From contig NC_058510.1 in NCBI RefSeq assembly GCF_020382885.2, forward strand, positions 4,212,862 to 4,276,861: a DNA stretch of 64,000 nt, given 5' to 3'. Below the pieces are notes generated by a model that saw only the letters and a list, made by a program, of their open reading frames with translations, searched no databases and was not told where the DNA came from. The translations under genes were made by a program, and so were the position numbers. Positions 1 through 13,200 of this stretch are shown piece by piece (the first letter of the stretch is position 1; each line of letters opens with the position of its first letter). The stretch is from Scatophagus argus (Eukaryota; Chordata; Actinopteri; Scatophagidae).

Positions 1-176
1 AAAGACATTATGATACGAGAGGCCATCCGCTGCCAAACAGCCACTTCTCAAATTCAAACTCACTTTTTATTATTCAGCCCTAAGAGGAACGCAACATAAG
101 GACTCTTAAGCTTGATCTTAATCTTTCATCATTCTCTCACATTCATTCTTGGTTCTCCTGCTCTCTCCTCTCTTAC

Positions 177-3100
177 CCTCCTCCTGGAAGACGCCACCAG
201 TGACGAGTTTAAAGGACGTGAAGACCGCACCCTCCTGCTGAAGGGAGGTGGAGTGGGGTGGCATGGACCCCGGAGTGATGCCTCCAATGTCAGCATGGTG
301 GCCCCTGCTGGCTACAAAGAAAACTGGACCACTCACCCCTTTCCTGTACACCTTGAGTAAAAAAAGGAGGAGAAACGAGGCAAGTGAGGTAGAGACGAAG
401 GAGACGTATGTAGTAAAAAGAAAAGATTTATAACAAGAAGTGCAAGAATGCACACAGAAAGCACAAGAGACTGACCGGTGTGATGACTGTGAGGTCTGGA
501 AGGTGGCTGCCGCCGGCACATGGATGATTACTCAGAATCACATCGCCTTCTTTCAGATGGTTTCCCAGTGATCTGATCTGCACAGCGAAGAAGAAGACTC
601 TTAAATGAATTCTTCAGTGTTTCAGCTATGTGTCTAAACACGGCACACATCCCTCACCTGGTACTGAACCGTCTCTTGCATGGCCCCCAGATGGACAGGG
701 ATGTGGGGTGCATTGGACACTAAACCACCGTCTGGTCCGAACACAGCACAGGAGAAGTCGAGACGTTCCTTGATGTTGGTGGAGATGGAGGTTCTTTGGA
801 GAACTCTACCCATCTGTTCTGCAGAGGAAGAGAGACGAAACACTAATATTTTCTGCCCTCCGTCTCCTTCTTTCTCCTGAATAACCTTTCACTCCGTCCC
901 ATCCTCTGTAGGCTTACCCGCTATGCTCATGAAGCGGTGGGAGAAGATGGAGAGCTGCACAGTGTTGAGCTCAGTGCCAAGGGCGCAGCGACGATCAGAG
1001 CCTACGCTCAAACAAACATCGCCCCCTTCTGTCAGATGGGCCTCACAGCATGGCTCCACCAGGATGGTGCTGATGGAGGAAATAATGGGAAAAAAAACAC
1101 ATTTATACGACCACAAATGTTTAGACAGGATTTATGTGTGCATTAATGCACATTGAAAGACCCAGAGTTCATCGACTTGAGACGTCTCTTAAACAAAGGC
1201 TTCACTGATGTTTATTTGAAAGCTAGTGATAGCAGTGAGGACAAAATGGCCTGCCTGTTTTTGTCAATGATGATAGCTGGTCCCTGGATGCTGTGACCAT
1301 ACGGCAGCTCCTCCCATAGATACACATTGGTGTCCAGGTAACCTTCGTCAAAGTAACACTTGGTCACCTATAGATGAATAACAGAGAGAAAATGGCCAAC
1401 ACGTAACAGTTTTCAGATAAGAAATCTGTATTTAGCAATGACCTTTTCATTACTTTGAATTTTTATTTATTAAAGTACAATGTCTGTGAAAAGAAGGGAA
1501 TTAAAATGTTATGGGCTTGAACCAGAGGGCGTCTGTGAGACTGTTCACACCCGGAAAATCTCATAATTACATAAGTAATTGAGTTCAGAGTTGAGAATGA
1601 GAATTGAGTTGAGAATCTTTACGAACTTTGTGAAATGCTGTCTATGACAAATTCCCCGTCTGTTTGTCCTAATAATGTACATGTTTACTTGCATATAGAG
1701 TGGGAACTGAGAACAGCCTCTATATGTTTACAGGAGAGTACATGTACCGTGACTGGTTTGGCCTGTCCATGTCCCGTTTTTGTTTTATACACCGATTTGA
1801 TGCCAGATTTCCCACAACCCCTCACTCTGATGTCATCAACCACCATTGGTCTGTCTGGGATAGTGAATCCAAACTCCTTCAGATAACTGAAAGAAGAAAA
1901 GAAAAAGCTGTCACATGTGAGAAGGACAAAAAAACTACAGAGTGAATAAGGTTAGAGGAACATGAGAAATGTGTACATGAGTAGTATAAACAAATGCTTC
2001 AAAGTTATTAAGCTTATCTTTTGTGGAAAAATGACACATTATCTCGATGCTGCGTTTGCTTATACAATGTCAACACAGGGCACGGAGGAGCGAAAAAGTA
2101 GGTGGCAATGATTTATCCACTCATGAACCGCTCAGTACACAAATGAGTGAGTCATTGAGCAAATGAGTAAACGAAGAGCGAACCGCTTGGTGAAGGCACT
2201 GCGGAAGTCTCCGGCTCGACAGGACTGGGCATTGCTGGGGTGACCTGCAGCAGTGATCATGAGAGCGCAGTCGGTGCCCTCGTAACGCAGGTGAAGGAAA
2301 ACCTCAGTTGTTATCTGACCGCTGAAGAAGACAAGAACCACAAGACTGCCTTGAAAGCATGTACTTAACAAGAGTGAGTAATTCTGATAACGGCATGGAT
2401 TGAAGAGGCATACGGTTAACCCCAAACCATGTAATGTCTGGACAGTGCTGACCTGGTGAATCCACGTGCGCAGAGTGTATCGCAGCAGCGTTTTGACAGC
2501 TGCTCCACTCTCCGATCAATCTCGCCAAAAGAGTGCTGCTCGTACTGCAGCGAGCACGGCTCCTGCACCTCCTCCACCACGTCAGCTAGAGCCAGGCCAT
2601 ACGCCGACAGCACGCCGCTGTATCTGCAGAACACGGACACACATTACAGCCCAACATACTGTACATTCATGCAGCTTCTCTTAAAACTCATACAACATGG
2701 AAACCCAACTCCCTTACTTATGTATGAAGACAGTCTTCATCCCCAGGGCTCGGGCGATAGCACAGGCATGTTGGCCACCAGCACCCCCGAAACATGCCAA
2801 CACATGTTGAGATGTATCATGGCCTTTAGCCTGTGAGGGTAATGGGAGGAATGTGAGGAGACAGAGGGAAAGAAAAAAAGAATATATGATTTTAATCTAG
2901 CGCTACCATTTCACCAAGCTGGAGTTGAGACTTCACAATCTGAAATACCTGCGTCAGAGCTCTGATTGGCCGGCACATGGCCTCATTTGCAACGCGAATG
3001 AACCCCATAGCAACCTCCTCCACACTCATCTCTGACCTGCTGCTGTCTGAGTGGTTGGTCCCATTGGCCCCACTAAGCTGTGAATGAAAACACACAAAAT

Positions 3101-6100
3101 AATTAAGCCTCATAATTAACACTCACATCAAATAAAGGTGTGACTTCTATATGTCTCAGTAAATAATAGTGCCTGTGACTGGTTAGAAGACAGGAAGAGG
3201 TTGATCTCCTGGGTCAGACGATGGAAATGCTTCATGGTTTCTTCCAAGGACAGTGGTTCATTCTCCCCAGGCCCAAAGATCTTTGGGAAGAAGGAGGGGA
3301 GGAGGCGCCCCAGGGCTAAGTTAGCATCAGTTACAGTCAGAGGGCCACCTAGAGGAAATCCCACAGGTTCACACATCATCTTTCTGTACTCACGCTGTTC
3401 CAAGCACACATGTTTAAATGCTTCTTTTTTAAGATGCTTTACATGGAGAATCTCATATTTCATGTCACTCTGGGGGAAATGTGAAAGCACTGCAGATCAT
3501 GTTGTGTGAGGGGGAGCTAACTGCCACCCAACTCTCTCACTGTGAACATCAACACTGCTAGTCAAGTCTCATTTTGTTGACACAGATCTACAGAACTACA
3601 GCAAGAAGTTGGATTTAAAGTTTGATTTAAAGTCACCTGGAAATATACAGTTTACTATCTAGAAATCAGTAACGGTGGAGGAAACACATGCAGCCTTTTA
3701 CCTTTTCTGTAACAGGCTGGTCCTGGATGTGCACCTGCAGACTCTGGTCCGACCACAAACATGCCTGATCTGAAAGAGGAGTATAGGAAGGAGAGGGATT
3801 AGAGCAAGGAGAGAGTTGTACATAACAGAAAAACAAGGAGCAAACCGGCGACTGACCTGAAGAAGAGTCGAGATCCTCCGCCTGCAGCCACAGTGTTGAT
3901 GTCCAGCTGAGGTGCCTGCAGGGTCACTCCGGCTGTGGTGGCCTCAAACACGTGTTCATACTGGCCAGCGTACCGACTTACATCAGTGGATGTTCCTGGA
4001 GAGAAAAACAAGACGGGTAGTCAAGAGGACAGGAAGCATGACAAACTGAAGTCTGTAAACGTGAGCATTTCTACTGTGTTTATTGTTTTGCTTTTACTTT
4101 AATAAGTAATTAATGTACACATGTAACACCATTTGTAAAACTTCTAAGTGAAAGTCAGATATAAAGAATCAATCACTATGCAATAATCAAACTTTACATT
4201 AAGCATGGTAGTGCAGCAGATTAATACCAGGAAGCTCCTCATACAGTCTATGCAGTATTATCCAGTATTACCCAGCATTCCCTCTGCTCACCTCCCATGT
4301 CAAAGCCAATCACAGGCTTTTTCTCCATCTGACTGTAAGAGGTGATGGCGTATCCCACTACACCCCCTGCTGGGCCAGACAGAACGGCCCGTGAACCACA
4401 GAACTGCTCCATGGGAGTCAAACCACCATCTGACTGCATGAACAGGACATCCACATCCTGAGGACAGAAGAAAACAAGAGATTAAAGATAATTTCAATGA
4501 TATGATGAAACATTCAGCTACTGGAACATCTGGAAAATCCTGTTTGGGAGGCCATGAATGAGCAACGTGATTTATACATCTCTAGTAGGCTAGACCAGGC
4601 ATGTCAAACTGGACCACAGGAGGGCCGGTGTGGCTGCAGGTTTTCTTTCCAACCAAGTAGCAGCACACCAGACTTGACTCATTTAAGCAACTGATCTCCG
4701 TCTTCAGACAGTTGATTGGTCAAACGCTGTGCTCTTGGTTGGTTGGCACAAAAACCTGCAGCCACACAGGCCCTCCTGTGGACCAGTTTGACATGCCTGG
4801 GCTAGACACACTCGAAGAAAATGTGGTATTTTGTATCAACACACCTTCAGGCCACCCTTGAACCCAGAGGTGAAGCCCTTTAAATACTGATGAATTTTGG
4901 GTGTGAGGTAGGCATCGGCGCAGACAGTGTAGCCCCGAGGCACTGCCCGAATCATGGGCATGACTTCACTGGACAAAGACACCTGGCTGAAGCCAAGACG
5001 ACGTGCAAGGGCGCCCACTGCTTTCTCATGATCGGACCACCTGAAGGAAAGGGCAGAGACACAGGGTGCATGCAATGCAAGTCAAACATAAAGCTCTTAT
5101 GTAATTTTACCACTTCGCTACAGTATATTGTGTCCATCTTATCACCTGAAAGTCTTTAAACAACCTCAGTATGCTGACATGTCCAGAGTACACATTTCTA
5201 CTCCCACAGAGACATGGAGAGCAAAAACTGAATAACTGAGTATACAGTGGCAAAAACAAAAGGGGTATTATATTTGATTAAGTGAGAAGTTAAAAGAATA
5301 AATAAAATCTATTCCAGGCTTAGGGAAGGAACAACGTCAAGAGATCTGAAGTAAATACGCCTCTATGCTTAACAAGCTGCCCTACTCACGTGTATGAGTG
5401 CAGCAGAAGGACAGCCAGACTGGTGATCCCGCGAGACAGAACTCCTCGAAGATCTTTTTCCACTCGCTCCAGATCCAGCTCTCTCCAAACCTCCAGAGAA
5501 TCCCCCGTACTGCCTGAGAGACAGCAGCACACACAGAAAGATTATCAGGATTATTTCAAATTATTTAAGGCATCCAGGCAGTGCTCTGGGCCGGAGCAGT
5601 TTACCACAAGTGTGCCAGCAGAATAAACTTACATTCCTACATTTGCAGCTGAAAGAATACAGGATTTGGCCTCTGTTGTACTCCTGTCATGACAAATTAC
5701 TTCAAAGTGTTCAGACCAGAGAGTGCGTATCTTTTTTTTTTCCCCAAGCAGAATGACAAGTAATGCTTAAGCAAGTAGTAAAACATGCTATACCTTAGCA
5801 AGTCAAGAGTCTACAGCTAGCCCATGACGCTATGCTCAGTCACTGCAGGGCTTCTCAGCTAAGGGCTAATGGGAGCATGCTAACATAGTCATAATGACAA
5901 TGCTAATATGCTGAGGTTTAGCTGGTAAGCTTACCACGTTCACCATCTGTGTTTAGCTTGTTAGCATGCTAACATATACAAAGTATTATATAACACAAAG
6001 TACAGCTGAGGTTGTATGGAATATCATTAATAAGTATTTAGCTTAGGTGTAAGCCAAAGTTGCTAGCCAGGATAAAAACACAACAGCAGAACAAATCAAC

Positions 6101-7659
6101 AGTGAGCATTAACTCAGCTAACGATTTCAACCAAGATGTGAAGCTTTAAGACTCGTGGTTGCGTTTCACACCTGTGACAATACGTTTGGGATCTTTCCTC
6201 GGCAGCTGGCAGCCATCTTGCCTGAGGACGACTCGCTCATCCACCTCTATCACCTCTTCATACAGCACTTCAGGAACCGCCACTTCCTGTATACATACAC
6301 AGTTATGTCAGTTGCGTGTAACTAAGCTAGTGATCAGAGTAAACCTTTGTGTGTTTGTCATACAGGTATAGTCTACCTTTACTGCAGGTGAATGAACTTA
6401 AACATGAGCAAAATACAAATTATAGCAGAATAATCAAGTGTGTTGTTCTAATTAGCCATCTCTGACAGCTTGCTCCATAACAGAGCCTCAGCTTCATGGA
6501 TAAGTGACCAATTAAACCACTAATGGTAAACTGGTCTGAGGGCAAATTCCAAGACCTGCCACCTGATTCTGCAACTCAAGATGGTAACTAAACTTAGTGC
6601 TGAGGAGTTGACACGAGACCTGTGTCAAGGCTACTCATGGACCCCATATTTAGTATGCATTCATGGGCTGAGGAAAGAAGCTTTACAAACCAAATCAAAC
6701 AGCTTTGGCCTGGCCTGTGTGCCAATGTGCAACAAGTCCTTGAAGCCCTTTGTGAGCAGAAGCGCAGTCCTTTCTCCCTCCCTCTCCAGCAGCGCGTTGG
6801 TGGCCACTGTTGTGCCCATTCTGATCCAGCCAATCAGGGAGGTGTCTACAGGCTGGTCGCGAGGAAAAGCTTTCCCCGTTTCCTGCCGATAAATTCACAC
6901 AAACATGGATATCAAATACTGTTAACATGACTGCCTGCGGTCTTTGACTCTTTCATGTTTTACTCGGATATTTTGTGATGTGGTTTTCAGGTGTGTTTTG
7001 ATCTGCTCTCATGCTGTCTGCTCATTAGTAACTTTATACTCTCTGCATTTTAGTCAACCTGATGACCTGAACGATCCAATAGCTCAGCTGAAAGTTATCA
7101 TTTCTGCTTTACATTTTTGTTTTACTGTTGATTTAATGATCTGATTACAACACAATGATTTTCCATTTCTACTCTAATGAACCACAAAGGTACAGCAGGG
7201 TTACATTTCATCCCTGTAGCAAGATATAAATCTGTCTGAATGGTCAGTTTTATTTTCAATAATTTTCTTCTAAATCAGCAAGTCTGCCTGAAACATTCTT
7301 GGTCCTTTAGGACGACAGCCTGCTTTGCACTCATGAAGTTACACAATAGTTTTGCTCTGGCAGTTAAAACAGCTTCAACTCGAGCCATGGGACTTGAGGA
7401 GCACATAACTTTCATAACTTCTTCTGTGCTTGATAATATATATATATTTTAAAAAAGGTATGTATTCCCACATCCCACATCATGTTACCTCTTCTAGCAC
7501 TCTGCGAATCCCCTCAGTGGGAGCATCCTTGTAGTTCTGGGGATCCCGAGACAGCAGTTTCAGGACTCTCTCTCGGCCATCTGGCAGCCGGGCAAACACA
7601 TCGGTGAAGGTTCCACCCCGGTCGATGGCAAAGTCAAATTTCCCCTTAGTCTCAGCCAT
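177..7659 (-). CDS. oplah: 5-oxoprolinase (ATP-hydrolysing), 5' 19 coding exons, partial
   Basis: This enzyme opens 5-oxo-L-proline to L-glutamate using ATP, in the cytosolic gamma-glutamyl (glutathione) cycle. Coding exons in transcript order: 7659-7489, 6882-6691, 6286-6172, 5513-5390, 5040-4845, 4457-4292, 3995-3857, 3769-3702, 3348-3173, 3077-2949, 2830-2718, 2623-2453, 2321-2184, 1886-1748, 1367-1255, 1069-918, 818-658, 577-476, 351-177. All phases join, giving about 913 codons of a family length near 1290; the rest lies before base 1. The start at 7657-7659 leads into the conserved [20 protein letters not shown]. Visible family motifs are the phosphate-binding GGTFTDVF (residues 15-22), [11 protein letters not shown] (about 80-90) and [14 protein letters not shown] (about 317-330). 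The hydantoinase-B part begins near residue 750 and holds [13 protein letters not shown] and [14 protein letters not shown]. Splice sites are GT-AG except GC donors inferred at 1254-1253 and 3172-3171. A possible untranslated first exon ends at 8542 (CAG|GTGAAG). Identity is very secure; the exon 9/10 junction is less so. Confidence 0.96.
4596..4799. mobile_element. Non-autonomous hAT-like MITE in oplah intron
   Basis: This 204-bp element begins CAGGCATGTC and ends GACATGCCTG. It has terminal inverted repeats of about 45 bp, including the pair AGGAGGGCC / GGCCCTCCT and AAAACCTGCAGCCACA near the inner edge. It is flanked by a perfect 8-bp direct repeat, GGCTAGAC, at 4588-4595 and 4800-4807. 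An 8-bp duplication and short inverted termini are hallmarks of hAT transposons. It has no coding capacity, so it is a MITE. It lies in the intron between the oplah exons at 5040-4845 and 4457-4292. The intact duplication suggests fairly recent insertion. Confidence 0.9.
5815..6075. repeat. Dispersed teleost repeat fragment (GCTAGCATGCTAAC-type)
   Basis: The stretch is rich in TTAGCATGCTAAC and GCTAATATGCTGAGG words, followed by AACACAAAGTACAGCTGAGG and a GGAATATCATTA block. I remember this combination from a very common degenerate fish repeat. It sits inside an oplah intron and has no ORF. Exact family and limits cannot be fixed by eye. Confidence 0.6.
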
Positions 7660-9183
7660 AGTGAAGAGAGAGAAGAGCAGCTCCTGGGTGTGTGACTGAG
7701 TGGAGTCAGAGAGGGTTAAGGTGAGGGAGACTAACTCAGAGCTGATAACAGAACAGACAGCCGACACCTGATACCTGTCCATTCATAAACTCTTGTGTGT
7801 ACAATGACACAGCTTCCCTGGTTCTCCCCTTTCTGACTGCTGATCTGATCAACCACTACCAACCTCTCTCTATCTTTTCCTGTCCTCCAGGCTCCACATG
7901 TCCAGTTTCTGGTTTGGTCATGACATTTTGTTGCTCATGCATTCCTCACTCATCAGTACATTTCCTAAACCACACTTGCTTATCTATATCTATAAACAGC
8001 TATACTTATTTATATTAAAACCAAACACATCCGTTGACACTTTAATTTTGCCACTTACTTTGAGCTAGTTTGGAACAATTTATGTAGGTTTTATGTGCCA
8101 TTTGTTTCTAAACAATAAAGAATTGTAAGTTTATACATGCTACTGCAAAATGCAAGTTTGCATCACAGCATAACATGCAAGTCCCAGAGGAAACCTGCAG
8201 GAACAGTCGTGAGCCAGACGGACAACCACGAAGTAAGACAAGGCCAACATAAAACGAGTCCATTCGTGCAGAATGGACTGGTTTTCGTTCGAGCAGCCCC
8301 ACAGACCGCGTGGCAGTGGATTAAAGTGGAAGATGCACCGCTTTAATGTGATCGAAGCTAAATATGTCGTGCTGTGTCGACAACCCACTCACAGTTTGCA
8401 AGGGAAACACGCGTTATGTCGAATTCTCCACGCATGCAAAGACTTTAATTGGACGGGGACCGAGCCGACATGTTTATCTACCTGTCGGAGTCTTGATCTT
8501 TGATAAATCCGGTAAATATCCTCAGATCCCCCTCTCTTCACCTGCCGGCCCGGTGTCTTTACAACAGGAACCACAGCAAAGTCAGAGGTAGTTCTCCTGT
8601 GTGTGGGTTTTTAAACTCCGCCCCCCTGAGACGAGCCTGCTAAGCCACGAAGCTGACCACAGATTTCCTGAATCTAAGTGTGAAACGTTCAGAGCTTTCT
8701 GAACGTTTCCTCCGTGTCCCGTTGTGCAGATACTGCTCGTTTATTGTGTAACGTAAGAGGACATATTTTAGTGATTCCCAATGTCACTGTCTGTAATACC
8801 AGTAAGCCGCCAGCAGGTGTCAGTGTCGCCGTGTGGACAGGATGTATGCATGAACCCACAGTGAAGTGTGGCGTTTTCTTAGCAGAAAATGAAAATCTCA
8901 GTTTATGAGATACAGCCGACATGCTATACAGTCCAGTTTATCAGGCAAGATGTGTTTTATGGTTAACTAGAGCCCAAAAAGGTTATTGATAAAAACTGCT
9001 CCTCCCCTGTTCGAAATCTGTGATTTTCAGATCAGTCATATCTTCCAGTGTGGGAAAACGTAGCAAGATCTTTCAGTTTTATTCCGATTTAACCTTAACT
9101 TGAATGAACATATTATGAATCTCTAAAAGTTCATTCAACTGTGTGTTCAATCACCACAAAGAAGTCTGAGAGATTAAAAGGTA
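7660..9183. other. Intergenic region between sharpin-like gene and oplah; oplah 5' region
   Basis: No coding exon was recognised here. On the minus strand a plausible 5' untranslated oplah exon ends with a donor at 8542/8541. A plausible acceptor (CTCAG) lies about 40 bases upstream of the oplah start codon. The rest shows no recognisable conserved feature. Promoter placement is an inference only. Confidence 0.4.
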
Positions 9184-10287
9184 TTTATTGATAATTAAGG
9201 CACAGCTGTACATCAACGACAAAGAGCTGATGTTTGAACACAAGTAACAGTGGAGACTTGATCATGGCTTGTCAGTGCCGGGCAGTAGTGTAGTATGTCT
9301 GGAGTTATCTTTTTCATGTTAGGTAACAGCACATGCTGTTGGTCAGGCTGATCACTCTTATCCTGGTGAGGTTCATACATGATACGATGTTCACTAAGGT
9401 ACTGGAATAACAAAGTCATGCATAGGTGAATTAAAAATCTACAAAGATACAAAGCTTTCACCGGATTGAAAAAGTATGTTGACTAATATCACCATGTGCA
9501 CCTTATCATATCTGAGTTATGTCACAGGAATATAAGCTAACTGACAAAATGTGCTTACATGTGCCTTCACTTACAGAAAGTAGTCAAGTATTGCGATTAA
9601 CATTTTACTCAATCAATCAATACGCTGTGCTATGCATTGATAATGTCATCATCCAATACTCAGCTGGTCAGCAGTACCACAGTTACCACAGAAGCACGTG
9701 GGTGATAACCACACACAAACCGACCGGTTCGAGGTGGACAAACAGATGAGATTCAGGTTAACAATCAGACGCATTTCAAAGCTCTTTGGCAAGAAGACTT
9801 GCGTGCAGTCCAACTACTCACACTGACACGAAAACTATAACCATACGTAAGTCTATACATTTGTTTGATCTGTTTCTATGCAGAAAATTGCATATTAAGG
9901 ACAGAACAAGAACAATATTTTCACATTTCCTGGAAAACTTCAACACCCTGCTAAACCTTTCGTGCACAAGAATAAGGTCACTTCAGTTTAATGCAATGCA
10001 TCCTGGTAACTAACGAAACAGAAAACAACAATCCTGTATTTTTACATTTGCAGTGCAATAATTTAAAAAAAGCACCACATGCAATAAAAGTTAATACTCT
10101 TTCCCTGCATAGCTTCTTCTAACTGATAGTTTATACTAAACACTATCGTATTAAAACCCATACAGGCTGCATTTTTATGTTTGTGAGAGACAGAGCTAAA
10201 CGTTAACTTGTAATTTCTCTGATTGCTGAAAGGAAATTGAGAATGTCTCCAGACAATTTTGGCTTGAACTGACCACTCTTTAGATTT
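9184..10287 (-). other. Probable 3' UTR of the sharpin-like gene
   Basis: This stretch follows the TGA at 10288-10290 and has no recognisable gene. It is AT-rich, and the minus strand carries AATAAA at 9189-9184, a plausible poly(A) signal. That would make a UTR of about 1.1 kb. The poly(A) choice is inferred. Confidence 0.5.
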
Positions 10288-13200
10288 TCAGTGGCAGTTT
10301 TGGCATTTAGGGTGGCATTTCTGATTATTGACGTTGCAGCGGCATCCTCCACTGGTGTCTCCAGGTCCCTTGGAAAGAAACAGAATAAGAGATATTAAAC
10401 CTATGCTTTTCTCATCATTCACATGTGGGACAGTCCTTCTTTTGAGAGTGTCTAATGTCTAACTGAGGTTTATGAATTGTCTTTCCATTCAAAAGACGTA
10501 CTGACAGAATGCGGCTCCCAGATCACAGTTTAAAATAAGAAATATGCTATGAGGAAAGGATGGAAGTATTTCTTACCCGAGGCCCCCAGCGGGGTCCTCT
10601 AGTTACCCAGCAGATCTCAGTGTGACAGACAGTACAGCGCAGCCAATCACACCCATCCCTCTTCTGCACAATGATCCCACACTGGGGACAGTGCATTGCC
10701 TCTCCTGACTTCACAAGAGTCTGTGAAAAAGAGAATCGACGTGAGATGGCGAGCAAAAGTTCACGAGAGCAAAGGAGAGGATATGAGATGAGAGGATGTG
10801 GTAGCTGCCAGTTTCTGTGTGCACAACACAACACGACGCCATCAACAACATAATCTGTGCACTTACACAAGGCCTGGCTATGCCGTAGATATAATCTGCT
10901 AAAACTATACATGAAAAAACAGTGAAAGACAGTTTAAACACGGTTTCTTTTTCTCTTTCACTGCATACAGTATTTCCTAAAACAAAAACCAGTGGTCAAC
11001 TAAATGCACATACAGTCAGTCAATCAATAATCAAACAATCAATCAAAGTCATATAATGTGCATTAAAGCATAATGCATATATATACCGCTTAACCTCTTA
11101 AATTCAACAACATAATCATGCTATTTTAAACTCTGTTGTTCTGGATTTCTCATCACTGTGGGTGTACACGCATTAATGGCTCAGCCAGTTGTAGTTTGTG
11201 CTAACATACAGGGAGCTTGCATGTCCTCCCTGTTTTCTCCGGCTTCCTCCCACAATCCCAAACACATGCACATTAGGGTAACTGGCTGCTCTACATTGCC
11301 CCTAGGTGTGAGTGTGTGTGATTGTCTGTCTTTGTGTGTCAGCTCACCTTAAGTAGATGTGTTGTCCTCCTTGCAGCAGAGTCATTTGTAGCACGAGCCG
11401 CAAGATCATCCTGGTATTGCTTACAGTTCATTCCCTCATGGATAGACTGAGAAAAAAGAAGAGATAGAGTGTGTTTAGACAGATAGATATACTTCATTGA
11501 TCCCAGGCTGGTAAATTACAGATCTCAGTGAAGCATTAAAACATTCTTGTCTGTTAAATGACTACACTCAAATCTCGAGTCACTTGCTTCTTTCAAATGA
11601 CTTGTTTTTATTAAATAGCTTTGACTAACTGATTACCAAAAAATTTTGAGATACTATGGCAGTAGATGATCAAATAATATGTTTTTAGTGTACATGTCTC
11701 ACACCTTGCAAATCAGACAGTTGTGCTTCCTGCAGACGGGGCAGTGGAAGACATTGACTGTGTCCTCGTAGACACACCAGCCCTGACAGTCTGGAGTGGC
11801 ACAGTGGTAGCTGCCCTCACATCGAGACTCTGCCACTGACAGACCTTTCTGCAGCCAGCGCTCATACACATCTGCTGGCACCAACTGTAAAGGAGAAAGA
11901 AGGAGAAATTGTGGAGGACTAGATAACCCTAATAATAGTACTAACACAGCAGAGAAAACAACACACAACACAACAACAAAGAATTAATACGAATTCCAAA
12001 GAGGAGGACTTTCGTCTTAGTTTTTACACTTCAGTTGTGCGATGTATAAACATCGTTATCATTTTCAAAGCAAACGCGTTTATGTCTCATGTCTTAGCCT
12101 ATCTTAGCCTGGTGTAGCAGAACCAATACTGTAATTACTGGCAGGACTCACAGCTCTGATCTCCCTCTCCAGCAGGGAGCAGGTACAAAAGTATGTGTCG
12201 TCTCTGTAGGGACAGGACACCTCCGGCTCTTCACTCAGCATGATGACTGAACGTAAGCAGTCTCTGGGCAGGCATACACACAAACATACAGATACTGACA
12301 GACCTGAATAATTAATGACCCCCCCAATAATCCCAAACACCTCCTGAATCTTACTTGCAGAAGCAGTGCAGACACTCCCTCAGCAGGACCCCCTCCCCTG
12401 GCTTCAAGTCCATGTAGCAGATCCTACACTCCACAGGCTCTGGGTTCGGCAGCAGGTCCTGGCTGTCCATCATCATCAGTTGGGCAAAATTCTTCCTGCG
12501 CTCCTCTTCCCTTGCCTGGCACAAGGGGAGGTGTTGTTGGCAGGGTTAAAGGGATATTCCACAAACCATTTCCATTCATCTTATGTTATAGGAGCACAAT
12601 GAGATTGGTAGTGCATAACAAAATGTCTACATTTACAAGTCTTCAGCCTCACACATGCAAACACAAGCACTGTGTACAAATATTTTATTTATGTTTATTT
12701 AATTATTATTCATAGAGTATATACAGTTAATAGTGCAAAATAATCAGACTAACACATTCAATTTTATAGCAACCTCTGCACTATAGGAGTTCATTAAAAG
12801 TAAACAGTTGATGCTCAGAGTGAACAGTGATAGTGATAATCCAGCTGAATGGTCAACATGAGGGCATGTTTTCTGCTGTTATGAAGCTGCCTCACTTTGC
12901 TGTGGGGTAAATCACCATATGCTGCTGATCTAATCCTAACTTTGGAGGATTAGATCAACACCTGTGAAGAGCCCAATCACTGACCAATCAGCTCAATGGA
13001 AATACAGGATCCTGACAGGGACAAAAGAGATTACAGTAAAGCGATAAATAATAAAGGGCTATAGATATTTGTATAGATCAGTTGAAGTCTTACATTACTT
13101 TCAGGTTTTTCATGTGTATCACAAATTCATAATAGTTTCCTCATCATGTGACAAAAAAGTACTCACTGTACTGCACTTATTTATATAGCCTTCTTTAAAT

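Noticed and set aside
43..176. Possible next oplah exon at the left edge
   Set aside because: None of the residues expected after VFQEEG appear on the minus strand before base 1. This is intron.
2104..2183. Continuation of the oplah open frame past 2184 (ending near 2132)
   Set aside because: The conserved family sequence jumps to the exon at 1886-1748 (RYLKEFGF), so the extra residues are intron.
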